Shown here: positions 38,783 through 46,367 of the stretch, piece after piece
How positions within the stretch are numbered: the stretch's first letter is position 1
Layout of the letters: the number at the start of each line of letters is the position of its first letter
DNA from: Prochlorococcus marinus XMU1406
GTDB taxonomy: Bacteria > Cyanobacteriota > Cyanobacteriia > PCC-6307 > Cyanobiaceae
DNA: 64,000 bases
Assembly: GCF_017696055.1 (NCBI RefSeq)
Contig: NZ_JAAORG010000001.1
Location: 558,001 to 622,000 of the forward strand
Reading direction: 5' to 3'
Program-made: the position numbers and the translations under genes
Notes under the pieces: generated by a model
Seen by the model: only the letters and a program-made list of their open reading frames with translations
Told to the model about the DNA's origin: nothing
Databases searched by the model: none

Positions 38783-39907
38783 TTGATTTTGGATAATTTG
38801 GATTCAAAGTTAAATAATCAAGTCGCGATACTTATCTGTGGACACGGGAGTAGAAATAAACTAGCCATTACTGAATTTCAAGAATTAACTAATTTCATCC
38901 AAAAAAGATATCCAAACTTTTTAGTTGAATATGGCTTCTTGGAATTCGCTAAACCTTCACTTGTTGATGCTCTAGACAAGTTAAGAGATCTGTCTATAAA
39001 AAAAGTAATTGCAATACCCGCAATGCTTTTCGCTGCTGGCCATGTAAAAAACGATATACCTAGCTTGCTTATGAATTATTCAAGTAAAACAGGTATTGAA
39101 ATAATTTATGGAAGAGAGTTAGGTATTAATAATTTAATGATTAGTGCAGCTTGTGAAAGAGTTAAAGATGTATTTAAACAAAATAATACTCTCAAACCTG
39201 AAGAATCATTATTAGTTGTTGTTGGTAGAGGTTCTTCTGACCCAGATGCGAATTCCAATGTTTCAAAAATTACGAGAATGATCGTAGAGGGTATTGGTTT
39301 AGGGTGGGGGGAAACAGTTTTTTCTGGAGTAACTTTCCCTCTTGTTGAACCTGGCTTAAAAAATGTTGTGAGACTTGGTTATAAAAATATCATTATTTTC
39401 CCTTATTTTCTTTTCTCAGGCGTCCTTGTCACAAGAATAAAAAGGCAAAGTGATTTAGTTGCGATTAATAATCCTAAGATTTCATTTATACATGCAAAAT
39501 ATCTTTCATCACAGTCTTATGTGGTCGATACTTTTGTAGAAAGGATTGAAGAGATTCTTAATGACGAAGATAAGAATTTTATGAATTGTTCAACTTGTAA
39601 ATATAGATCAAATTTATTTGGCTTTGAAAAAGAAGTTGGAATGGTACAAGAAAGTCATCATGACCATGTAGAGGGCTTGGGTATCAGCTGTGATTTATGT
39701 GATCCTGAATGTAATGGTGCTTGTGAAATACAAAAGCAAATCCCAACTCATAACCAAGAAAAATCAAACTCAGGTGAAGGTAATTACTTAGAACATGAAC
39801 ATGTGGAGGTTCATCAAGATGAACATAACCACCATCACCATCACCATAGTATTTATCCAAATTCAAATCACCCCTTGGGACCTGTCACGCTTCGCTTGTT
39901 AAATTAA
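38783..39907 (+). CDS. cbiX: CbiX-type sirohydrochlorin cobalt/ferrochelatase with Cys/His-rich tail
   Basis: Inserts a metal into sirohydrochlorin in cobalamin or siroheme synthesis. Two chelatase halves are visible: AILICGHGSRNKLAITEF near residue 16 (with catalytic-type His) and LLVVVGRGSSDPDANSN near 143, followed by IIIFPYFLFSGVL. The last ~110 residues are metal-binding: FMNCSTCKYRS, SHHDHVEG, CDLCDPECNGACEIQ, then HEHVEVHQDEHNHHHHHHS, closing with PNSNHPLGPVTLRLL. The frame is open farther upstream, but that would overlap the divergent FAD gene, so TTG at 38783 (alternatives 38789, 38798) is chosen. Cobalt would suit the B12-dependent NrdJ of the window. Confidence 0.82.
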   Translation: MILDNLDSKLNNQVAILICGHGSRNKLAITEFQELTNFIQKRYPNFLVEYGFLEFAKPSLVDALDKLRDLSIKKVIAIPAMLFAAGHVKNDIPSLLMNYSSKTGIEIIYGRELGINNLMISAACERVKDVFKQNNTLKPEESLLVVVGRGSSDPDANSNVSKITRMIVEGIGLGWGETVFSGVTFPLVEPGLKNVVRLGYKNIIIFPYFLFSGVLVTRIKRQSDLVAINNPKISFIHAKYLSSQSYVVDTFVERIEEILNDEDKNFMNCSTCKYRSNLFGFEKEVGMVQESHHDHVEGLGISCDLCDPECNGACEIQKQIPTHNQEKSNSGEGNYLEHEHVEVHQDEHNHHHHHHSIYPNSNHPLGPVTLRLLN

Positions 39908-40295
39908 GACTAAATCTTAAGAAAACCCGTTGAAAACCAATGAATCACCTGTCTCTTTCTCGACTAAGTCTTAATAGACTCAGTATATATAAGTATTCTT
40001 AATATAAAATTTTGAAAGTATTTTAAGCTAGATTTTCCACAATTTACAGGCTGTTTTCCACGTCCAAATCCACATTGGATTAGAAATGCCAGCATTTTTT
40101 TTAAAAAACAGGACTTCAACATTATTGTTGACTTTTCTTTAAGAAGTATTCAATTTCCTCATTTAAAAAGGCAGTTTTTAAAAAACCTATTTATAACATG
40201 AGTCTCATTTGATAATTTGAAAAGTTTCATAGCAGATATTTTTTGATTTTTTTAGAAAAAAATATCATTATGGTTATGTAGAAAAATATAGGTTT
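39908..40295. other. Intergenic region with a cluster of DnaA-box-like sites (388 bp)
   Basis: No gene is supported here. It follows cbiX and precedes the DUF2811 gene. The segment 40033-40074 holds three copies of a DnaA-box-like nonamer (separate entry). A weak hairpin AGTCT-TAAT-AGACT lies at 39967-39980 but is not followed by a T tract. The rest is A/T-rich. Confidence 0.5.
40033..40074 (+). promoter_or_regulatory. Three DnaA-box-like nonamers
   Basis: TTTTCCACA at 40033-40041, TTTTCCACG at 40054-40062 and AAATCCACA at 40066-40074, all in one orientation. TTTTCCACA is the form of DnaA box known from cyanobacterial origins. The region is next to no dnaA or dnaN gene, so it may be a regulatory or titration site rather than an origin. 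Established fact: cyanobacterial oriC of Synechococcus elongatus lies by dnaN. Confidence 0.5.
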
Positions 40296-40553
40296 ATGGA
40301 CAAAATCTGCCAATCAAATTTAACTGAAAAAAAACTCCTAGAGTGCTCTTCAAATAAAGTCTCATTAGAAACAGAGCTTTCAGAAACTCTCTACAACACT
40401 ATGAAAGATTTTGTATTAAGTAACCCAACTTGGGATCAATATAAGCTTATAAATTCTGCATTAGCTTCTTTTCTGATTCAAAACGGATGTACTGATAATT
40501 CTGTCTCAGAGATTTATTTAAATCAACTATTTACTCCTTCTAAATCTTTTTAA
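40296..40553 (+). CDS. DUF2811 family protein
   Basis: A small 85-aa protein. After a polar N-terminus, residues 26-79 (LETELSETLYNTMKDFVLSNPTWDQYKLINSALASFLIQNG) match the pattern of DUF2811, cyanobacterial proteins with a ribbon-helix-helix-like arrangement: a short strand that begins LETEL, then two helices. It may therefore bind DNA or protein, but no role is known to me. It is preceded by the DnaA-box cluster about 220 bp upstream. The last 14 bp overlap the convergent GMC oxidoreductase gene. Confidence 0.75.
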   Translation: MDKICQSNLTEKKLLECSSNKVSLETELSETLYNTMKDFVLSNPTWDQYKLINSALASFLIQNGCTDNSVSEIYLNQLFTPSKSF

Positions 40554-42180
40554 TATTTAGGCATGCTCTCCTGCACAAAGCCATCATCGTAAGTGTTGGG
40601 CTTTGCCAAGATGAAGTTGGCCAGCAAGCTCCATCTAGCACAAGTACATTCTTGCATCTCCATAATCTATTAAATTTATCAACTACGCTATTTTCTTCAT
40701 TAGATCCCATTGGTGCGCCTCCTACTTCATGTATGTAATAACCTGGGGGAGGGGTACTATCTGAAAGTGCTATCAAGTTTTTTGTAAGTAAACTACCAAA
40801 TGGGATATTTATTAGTTCATCAATATTTTTTATTTCTCCATCTGCAGCTTTTATTGATTTTCGGATTGTTTTTTCCATATGTTTTGCCATATTTAACTCA
40901 TTCTCGCTCCATTCGAATTCAATGTAGGGAATTGGTATCCCCCATTCATCTGTTTTTTTTGAGAGAGAAACTGAGTTTTTCTCTCTGGGAAGGACCTCAC
41001 CATGAGCGATAAGAAAGCCAATGGATGAGTGTTTATCTTTTTGCAGAAATTTAGGTATCCCTAATCTATCAATTGCTCCCCATATTCCATACCCTCTATG
41101 GAAATTTATACCTTCAATTTTTGGTAAATTTGAACCAAATGGAATAAAGAAGCTGCCTGCTCCAGAAAGATCGGGAGGGTCAAATAATTGTTTATCTGAG
41201 TTTTTTGTTTTTGAGACTGAAAAAAATCTACAGATAGATATGTGATCCATGAGGTATTTACCTAATTTCCCAGAATTATCTGTAAACCCTAAGGAATTTG
41301 ATTTATTTTCTGAGTTAAGTAGTATTCTCAGCGTAGAAATTGTTGATGCGCAAAGAAGAATTAAATCACAATCTAATACTTCTTTGTGTCCATTTTCTAG
41401 GTTTACGATCGTTAGTTTTGAGGCAAGCTCTGTTATCTTGTTAATTTCAAAAGACTCCACTAAGTGATTAGAGATTATTTGCACATTTCCAGTATCTAAA
41501 GCTTTTTTTAAAGAGCTTCCTACACTAGAGGATTTAGGCCATTTTTTATCTTTTACTGATGAATTACAGTTAAATCCTCTTGATTGGATAAATGGATAGT
41601 TTAATTTTGCTTGAACTTTGCAGCCAAAAATATTTTCGTTTTCTGTAAGAGGGATTTCTCCAATAAATTTCCCGTTTGGAACTTCTTTAATGTCATCTTT
41701 TCGTCCATAGATTCCACAGAAATTTTCAATGAAATCATAGTGAGGTGATAGATCATCGTATGAAATAGGCCAGTTTGGTCCGAATCTGTCATTTTTAGCT
41801 GGATGAAAATCTTCTGAGGAAAGTCTTAATGTTATGCCTCCCCACGTTAATGATCTTCCCCCATATTGTTTACCTTGGGTCCAAAGAAATGGCTTTTTTT
41901 TTGGGAAGTCATAAGGATGCTTCAATTCATTTGAATATAAGTCAGGATTATTCTTCCAATAACCAGGATGTTGACATTGTTTGGCATGTTTTTTTGTTAA
42001 AACTCCTGATAATCTTTTTAATGTACTTTTTGGCTCATGATTACTAGCTTCATGCCTTTTAACTTGAGGCCCTGCTTCTATTACTAAAACTTTGATCCCT
42101 TTTTCTGCCAATGTTAGTGCTGCTATTCCTCCTGTAGCTCCAGAACCAACTACAATTGCATCATAAGGACTTATATCCAA
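40540..42180 (-). CDS. GMC-family FAD oxidoreductase
   Basis: A 546-aa flavoprotein of the glucose-methanol-choline family. Seen: DAIVVGSGATGGIAALTLAEKGIKVLVIEAG (7-37), the FAD-binding loop QGKQYGGRSLTWGGITLRLSS near 106-126, and a C-terminal active-site region YYIHEVGGAPMGSNEENSVVDKFNRLWRCKNVLVLDGACWPTSSWQSPTLTMMALCRRA, where the conserved His is in HEVGG and Asn/His pair in the SPTLT region. Substrate unknown; other bacterial members oxidise sugars, alcohols or choline. It stands alone on the minus strand with its promoter in the 106-bp spacer shared with the pentapeptide gene. Confidence 0.88.
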   Translation of the reverse strand: MDISPYDAIVVGSGATGGIAALTLAEKGIKVLVIEAGPQVKRHEASNHEPKSTLKRLSGVLTKKHAKQCQHPGYWKNNPDLYSNELKHPYDFPKKKPFLWTQGKQYGGRSLTWGGITLRLSSEDFHPAKNDRFGPNWPISYDDLSPHYDFIENFCGIYGRKDDIKEVPNGKFIGEIPLTENENIFGCKVQAKLNYPFIQSRGFNCNSSVKDKKWPKSSSVGSSLKKALDTGNVQIISNHLVESFEINKITELASKLTIVNLENGHKEVLDCDLILLCASTISTLRILLNSENKSNSLGFTDNSGKLGKYLMDHISICRFFSVSKTKNSDKQLFDPPDLSGAGSFFIPFGSNLPKIEGINFHRGYGIWGAIDRLGIPKFLQKDKHSSIGFLIAHGEVLPREKNSVSLSKKTDEWGIPIPYIEFEWSENELNMAKHMEKTIRKSIKAADGEIKNIDELINIPFGSLLTKNLIALSDSTPPPGYYIHEVGGAPMGSNEENSVVDKFNRLWRCKNVLVLDGACWPTSSWQSPTLTMMALCRRACLNIKKI

Positions 42181-42286
42181 AACCTAGTTCGTGATTTGCT
42201 ATTTCAATAAATATAGCATTCAGTAAATAATTAATTTTTAGATTTCAGCTTAAGAAGTTAGAATTTATTGAAATACTACTCAAAAA

Positions 42287-42760
42287 ATGAGATTTATAAT
42301 TTTAACTTTTTTAATAATTGTTTTAATCCTCCCTTCTAGAAGCTTCGCTGCGTTGGATTATGGTAAACAATCCTTGGTAGGGGCTGATTTTTCTGGATCT
42401 GATTTAAAAGGAGCAACTTTCTATTTGACTGATTTACAAGACGCAAATTTATCAGATTGTGAGCTCCAAAATGCGACTCTTTATGGAGCAAAATTAAAAG
42501 ATACTAATTTAAGTAACTCTAACTTGAGAGAAGTAACTTTAGACTCAGCTGTTTTAGATGGAACAGATTTATCAAATACTAACTTGGAGGATTCATTTGC
42601 TTATAGTACCCAGTTTGAAAATGTAAAAATACAAGGTGCTGACTTCACAAATGTTTTTTTGCCAAAAGATATTATTAGGAAATTTTGTGAAAGTGCCACT
42701 GGAACTAATCCAATCACAAATAGAGAAACCAGAGAAACTTTAGAGTGCGATTACATTTAA
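42287..42760 (+). CDS. Exported pentapeptide-repeat protein
   Basis: A 157-aa protein. Residues 1-22 form a signal peptide (IILTFLIIVLILPSRSFA, cleavage after SFA). Residues 32-127 are pentapeptide repeats A(D/N)LxX such as GADFSGSDLKGATFYLTDLQ, ANLSDCELQNATLYGAKLKDTNL, NLREVTLDSAVLDGTDL, which build a right-handed square beta-helix. The C-terminus holds two cysteines (KFCESATGTN and ETLECDY), perhaps a disulfide. In cyanobacteria many such proteins are lumenal or periplasmic and of unknown function. ATG at 42287; convergent with the 130-aa gene by 2 bp. Confidence 0.85.
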   Translation: MRFIILTFLIIVLILPSRSFAALDYGKQSLVGADFSGSDLKGATFYLTDLQDANLSDCELQNATLYGAKLKDTNLSNSNLREVTLDSAVLDGTDLSNTNLEDSFAYSTQFENVKIQGADFTNVFLPKDIIRKFCESATGTNPITNRETRETLECDYI

Positions 42761-42762
42761 AT

Positions 42763-43155
42763 TTATGCAAATACAAGTTCTTTTTTTATCATTCTTTGTT
42801 TATAAAGTGATCTTCCAACAGGCCAACCTAAAATAGATAAATGTCTCATTAAAGAACTTGAGTATTTGAAATAAAAATTGTCTGAATATTTGATACCAAG
42901 TTCTTTTAGAGTGGTTATTAATAAACAAAGATCTTTCTTGTTGCCTTTTTTCATATCCAATAATATCAATGCTTCTCTTGATAATTTTTTTTCTAGAACC
43001 TTATCATTTTCAGCAAAACCAACTTTAAGTGAATTTAATTCATCAGAATAAAGAGTATAAATTATTCCATCTTTGAATTTATCTATATAAGTATCTACAT
43101 TAAACCTTGATGATTTTAATGTTTTGTATCCTTTAATGATTTTTCTGTTATTCAT
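42763..43155 (-). CDS. Hypothetical protein with a degenerate GIY-YIG-like N-terminus
   Basis: A 130-aa protein. Residues 28-52 (DGIIYTLYSDELNSLKVGFAEN) have the Y-x-Y...K-V-G spacing of the T5orf172/MUG113 branch of GIY-YIG domains; the lysine-rich N-terminus and SREALILLDMKKGNKKDL could supply the rest. A catalytic Glu or Arg is not evident, so this may be a non-nuclease relative. The last segment ILGWPVGRSLYKQRMI is conserved-looking. It lies 2 bp downstream of the RHH-like gene, so the two are co-transcribed. Function unknown. Confidence 0.6.
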   Translation of the reverse strand: MNNRKIIKGYKTLKSSRFNVDTYIDKFKDGIIYTLYSDELNSLKVGFAENDKVLEKKLSREALILLDMKKGNKKDLCLLITTLKELGIKYSDNFYFKYSSSLMRHLSILGWPVGRSLYKQRMIKKELVFA

Positions 43156-43157
43156 AA

Positions 43158-43655
43158 TTATTTGATTGCATTCTGAGCTATTTCGTATTTCTCCAATAGA
43201 TTGTTTACTTCTGCTAGTGCAATTCTCTTTTGACAGGCTGAGTCATATCTATTTACTGCTACTGAAGGTATTGAACCTTTGCTTTTCATTTCCCTTATAC
43301 CAGTTTCTAAACATTGAAAAGCAACACTTGATAGATCTCTTCCTTCTGCTGCTGCCCAAACTTTCAAAAGATAAGTAAGATTTGATGGTACTGAGATCTG
43401 TACTTTGTTTGAATTTGAAGTATTTAATGCAATATCATCGAGACTAATTTCTTTAGAGGAAATAGTTTCTTTAACCTTTTTCTTCAAAAATTTTACTTGG
43501 CTTATAGCGTCCTCTTTATTCTTTATTTTTTGTTCTATTTCAAATAACTCTTCTTCAGAATTAATTAAAGCTTCTAATGCCCATTTAGCATCATCTTTAG
43601 CAACAGCGGTTCTATCAAGCCATTCATCTCTTATTTTTGACCAATTACTAGGCAT
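43158..43655 (-). CDS. Coiled-coil / ribbon-helix-helix-like regulator candidate
   Basis: A 165-aa protein. Residues 30-62 (LINSEEELFEIEQKIKNKEDAISQVKFLKKKVKETI) form a helical, probably coiled-coil segment. Residues 85-117 (KVQISVPSNLTYLLKVWAAAEGRDLSSVAFQCLETGIREM) fit a ribbon-helix-helix fold: a strand, then two helices as in Arc/CopG/MetJ. This would be a dimeric DNA-binding protein. Its promoter region carries three direct repeats in helical phase (43689-43733), as expected for autoregulation. Next gene downstream is the GIY-YIG-like one. The assignment is by eye; no search was run. Confidence 0.6.
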   Translation of the reverse strand: MPSNWSKIRDEWLDRTAVAKDDAKWALEALINSEEELFEIEQKIKNKEDAISQVKFLKKKVKETISSKEISLDDIALNTSNSNKVQISVPSNLTYLLKVWAAAEGRDLSSVAFQCLETGIREMKSKGSIPSVAVNRYDSACQKRIALAEVNNLLEKYEIAQNAIK

Positions 43656-43921
43656 AAGCTTTATGTGATAATTCTATAATATATAAATCTAAATAGATTG
43701 TCTATCAATTCTAAATAGATTTTATATAGATTGTAAAAGTTGAAATTTTATTTTTTGATAATTCCTCATCTTAGAAATAATGTTTTACAACAATTTAAAC
43801 TGCAGAATCTATTAAATATGATCTTGAGATATTTTTTCGTTAATTGAAAAAGATATATTAGATAATTCAATCTTTTAAAAAATTTAGTTATTTTTTTATT
43901 TAATTAAAGACTTTTGATCCT
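43656..43921. other. Intergenic region with operator-like repeats (266 bp)
   Basis: Lies between the start of the RHH-like gene and the end of the glyoxalase gene. It holds the direct repeats listed separately at 43689-43733. Beyond them the sequence is A/T-rich and I see no gene, RNA or terminator in it. Confidence 0.5.
43686..43733. promoter_or_regulatory. Three direct repeats spaced 22 and 11 bp (candidate operator)
   Basis: CTAAATAGATTG (43689), CTAAATAGATTT (43711) and TTATATAGATTG (43722) begin 22 and 11 bp apart, one or two helical turns. The first is also the right arm of AATCTA-AA-TAGATT (43686-43699). They are 31-78 bp upstream of the ATG of the RHH-like gene on the minus strand. 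RHH proteins typically bind tandem sites of this size. Confidence 0.6.
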
Positions 43922-44311
43922 TTAATTTCTTTCAATAAGTTCAATTTTATAACCATCAGGATCCTCAATAAAAGCCAAGACAGTAGTACTGTTTTTCATT
44001 GTTTTAGGTTTGGTTGTTATTTTACAACCATTATTTTCTAATTTTTGGCAAATTAGATGAATATCTTTTACTCCAATAGCTATATGACCATATTTATCTC
44101 CAAGCTCATAGTCTTCAGACTTTTTGTCCCAGTTATAAGTTAATTCAATTACTGTGTTTTCTTTTTCTGAGCCATAACCAACAAATGCCAAAGTGAATTT
44201 TCCATGAGGGTAATCCTTTTTTCTTAATAAATTCATTCCTAATCTATTGACGTAGAAATCAATCGATTTATCTAAATCTCCAACCCTCAACATTGTATGT
44301 AGGATACGCAT
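43922..44311 (-). CDS. gloA: Lactoylglutathione lyase (glyoxalase I)
   Basis: Converts the hemithioacetal of methylglyoxal and glutathione to S-lactoylglutathione. At 129 aa it has normal bacterial length. Seen: [34 protein letters not shown] (2-35, metal ligand His5), [31 protein letters not shown] (51-81, metal ligand Glu and His near 75) and [11 protein letters not shown] at the end (Glu near 126). It is alone on its strand and is preceded by a 110-bp spacer to the Tic20-like gene. Confidence 0.95.
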   Translation of the reverse strand: MRILHTMLRVGDLDKSIDFYVNRLGMNLLRKKDYPHGKFTLAFVGYGSEKENTVIELTYNWDKKSEDYELGDKYGHIAIGVKDIHLICQKLENNGCKITTKPKTMKNSTTVLAFIEDPDGYKIELIERN

Positions 44312-44420
44312 TTTGAATTATGAACCTTAATTAATTATCTAATATTTAATAACCATCTGCCAAAATTAATTTTTTCAAGGGCTGAGTCTTTTATTAAGTT
44401 CAGAAAAATTAGGTTAAAAT

Positions 44421-44879
44421 ATGAATACGAAATTTTATAATATATTGAATCAGATATTCCAGAGACTCTCATCAGTATTTTTGTATACTTTGCCATTAAA
44501 GGCATCAATACCTTTTGGATATTATTTGTTCTATAAATATTCATTTTTAAAAATACTATTATTACTAACTTTCCCGATAGCAATAATTGAAAAATCTTTG
44601 CCTTTTGGTAGTTTTTTATTATTTATAATTTTGTTTGCTGGATTAGCAAGAAATCCAAATGTTCCCTATTTCGTCAGATATAACGCATGCCAAGCATTAC
44701 TTATTGATATTGCTTTGATAATAATTTCATATTTCTTGAGAATATTTCCCATAGTTGAACTAGGCTCAATAATTTTTATATTTACACTATGTATTTTTAT
44801 TTATTCGATTTCTCAATGTATTTATGGGGTTGAACCTGAAATTCCTTTAATAAGTAAATCTGTAAGAATGCAAATTTAA
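44421..44879 (+). CDS. Tic20-family membrane protein
   Basis: A 152-aa inner-membrane protein with four hydrophobic segments. The segment LARNPNVPYFVRYNACQALLIDIALIIISYFL near 78-108 contains the (Y)FVRYNxxQALLLDI motif of Tic20/Ycf60, a cyanobacterial family related to the plastid protein import channel. Role in cyanobacteria is unknown. It stands alone between gloA and a lipid or envelope-type unknown. ATG at 44421 (MNTKFYNILNQIFQ). Confidence 0.8.
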   Translation: MNTKFYNILNQIFQRLSSVFLYTLPLKASIPFGYYLFYKYSFLKILLLLTFPIAIIEKSLPFGSFLLFIILFAGLARNPNVPYFVRYNACQALLIDIALIIISYFLRIFPIVELGSIIFIFTLCIFIYSISQCIYGVEPEIPLISKSVRMQI

Positions 44880-44906
44880 AAAGATTTATAGATTTACTTA
44901 CTTTCT

Positions 44907-45236
44907 TCAGCACTCATTCAGAATAGATTCCCATCTTTGTTGACTTGCCTTTATTGCTTGCATTGGTGGATTAGTTCCCTCTATTTCAAAGGCTTTAATT
45001 AATGATTTATTAGCTAATAGACCTAATCTTGCTGCCTCTCTTTGCCTAGAGCATACTTTTTTTCTTGATCCCTCTTTTAGGCTATTTTCGATTTCTTTAA
45101 GAATCTGGCTAGCTTCATTCGATTTAGAATAAAAATCATTCATGTAAACATCAAGTGCCGTATCAGCAAAGATCTCAACTGGAGAGATTATTCTGACTAA
45201 GCACACTATAAAACTTACAAATATAAATGTTTTCAT
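44907..45236 (-). CDS. Exported hypothetical protein, 109 aa
   Basis: Residues 1-25 (KTFIFVSFIVCLVRIISPVEIFAD) look like a signal peptide with cleavage after FAD/ADT. The mature part of about 84 aa is helical (LDVYMNDFYSKSNEASQILKEIENSLKEGSRKKVCSRQREAARLGLLANKSLIKAFEIEG), with two cysteines that could pair. It is 8 bp from the upstream membrane gene on the same strand and so probably shares its transcript. No family is recognised. Confidence 0.65.
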   Translation of the reverse strand: MKTFIFVSFIVCLVRIISPVEIFADTALDVYMNDFYSKSNEASQILKEIENSLKEGSRKKVCSRQREAARLGLLANKSLIKAFEIEGTNPPMQAIKASQQRWESILNEC

Positions 45237-45243
45237 AAGAATC

Positions 45244-45828
45244 TTAATTAAATTTTTTGTCTGATCTCTTAAGTACGAAATAAAAGGTAAGAACGCTAAT
45301 CGTTCCAGATGGGCCTATTAAAACATGCCAAAATTGATCGCCACTAATTGAGAGCCTTGTTCCAAAGAAAGTCGTAAAAAAAATACCAAATATTGGGTAA
45401 AAGATAAAAAGCCAATCTTTAAAAACTCTTTGCCAATTTATAATTAGGAGGATACTTATTATTATTTGAAAAAGAAGAGCAATAGTTTTATCAAATAAAA
45501 AATATGAGATTATTGAACATAAAGAAATGCAAAAATTAGTTTTTTGAATAAATTTATTTTTTATAACTGATATTGATAAACATGTTAGGCCTAAAGATAG
45601 GAAAGAATAAAATAACCAATTAAATAGAGAGGAATGATCTACATAAATCCAAGATGTTTGGGTATGGTCTATCATTTCAGAAATCGATGCCAATCCTAAA
45701 AAAATAAAACCGAAAGGTATCAATTCGTTCTTGCGAATGTGTTTAAATTTTTTGATCGATCTAATTCCTAATAATATTGGGATTATTGCCGCCTGAAAAT
45801 GAGCTAATAATAAAATTGAAAAAAACAA
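45244..45828 (-). CDS. Multi-pass membrane protein, unknown function
   Basis: A 194-aa protein with about six hydrophobic segments and His/Asp residues in loops (LAHFQAAIIP, MIDHTQTSWIYVDHSSLFNWLFYSF). The C-terminus is positively charged (LKRSDKKFN). The layout of histidines at segment ends could suggest a heme- or metal-binding membrane protein, but I recognise no family. First gene of a pair with the exported 109-aa protein. ATG at 45828. Confidence 0.6.
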   Translation of the reverse strand: MFFSILLLAHFQAAIIPILLGIRSIKKFKHIRKNELIPFGFIFLGLASISEMIDHTQTSWIYVDHSSLFNWLFYSFLSLGLTCLSISVIKNKFIQKTNFCISLCSIISYFLFDKTIALLFQIIISILLIINWQRVFKDWLFIFYPIFGIFFTTFFGTRLSISGDQFWHVLIGPSGTISVLTFYFVLKRSDKKFN

Positions 45829-45883
45829 AATAGATTCTCAAACTCAATTTATCTGAAATTTAAATACAAAAACCATGTTCAGT

Positions 45884-46084
45884 TTATCTTAGTAGAGATA
45901 AATACCATTGCCCGATTACTATGATCAATATTGTAAGAACTAAAGGGAAAGCAGGATATCTTGTCTGAAAATTAGCAGGTGGCCAAGGAGACCAAGATAT
46001 TAATCTTCCTTGAGGTTCATTTGAAATTAACTTTTTTTTGGACTTTTTGGATATTAAATTATCTGTGGCGAAACCTTTACTCAT
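45884..46084 (-). CDS. Small single-pass membrane protein, 66 aa
   Basis: N-terminal 40 residues are basic and polar (SKGFATDNLISKKSKKKLISNEPQGRL), then SWSPWPPANFQTRYPAFPLVLTILIIVIGQWYLSLLR ends in one hydrophobic helix with a Tyr/Trp belt. The WSPWPPANFQTRYP block looks conserved. It may be a small subunit of a membrane complex; role unknown. It lies just outside the tRNA-Ser island (46171 onward). Confidence 0.6.
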   Translation of the reverse strand: MSKGFATDNLISKKSKKKLISNEPQGRLISWSPWPPANFQTRYPAFPLVLTILIIVIGQWYLSLLR

Positions 46085-46170
46085 TAATCAAATAAAAATT
46101 TATCTTAACAAAGACATACCAAAAAGGCGTTTATATTTTTCTCTTTAACTTAAGCTGCTTTTTATTAGAA

Positions 46171-46230
46171 CGGAGGGGGTGGGATTCGAACCCACGGTGC
46201 CCTTGCAGACACGCTAGTTTTCAAGTCTAG
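46171..46230 (-). pseudogene. 3'-half copy of tRNA-Ser (attachment site, outer left)
   Basis: About 60 bp identical to the anticodon arm, variable arm, T arm and acceptor end of the complete tRNA-Ser at 48493-48579, except for one base in the anticodon stem (TCAAGTCT instead of TCAAGACT). Similarity stops at the anticodon stem, and the 5' half is missing, so it cannot make a tRNA. This is the signature left by an integrating element that uses the tRNA gene as attB. Confidence 0.85.
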
Positions 46231-46266
46231 TGGTTTTTTTGTCATACCAATTAATTTGATAGTCTT

Positions 46267-46300
46267 TAAGGAACAGAGTTCACCGAAAGTTCACCACTTA
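46267..46300. repeat. TAAGGAAC site plus 11-bp-spaced pair TTCACC
   Basis: TAAGGAAC (46267-46274) is followed by TTCACCGAAAG and TTCACCACTTA starting at 46279 and 46290, 11 bp apart. Comparable pairs occur next to each of the other tRNA-Ser copies. They may be arm-type recombinase sites; this is inferred from position. Confidence 0.5.
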
Positions 46301-46367
46301 TAAAATTAGAAGATATTTTTAAATTTCTCAAACCTCCTCTTTGTTATGCAAGTAGCAAGCGTTTGAT

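Larger units (their letters stand above)
46085..46367. other. Left edge of the tRNA-Ser island
   Basis: No gene is seen. It holds the leftmost tRNA-Ser 3'-half copy (46171-46230), the inverted arm GTCATACCAA (46241-46250), a TAAGGAAC site (46267-46274), the TTCACC repeat pair (46279-46300), and just before the end of the next gene a relic of a signal-peptide start (46347-46370). Confidence 0.6.

Noticed and set aside
39967-39980. Hairpin after cbiX as a terminator
   Set aside because: The stem is only about 5 bp and no T tract follows.
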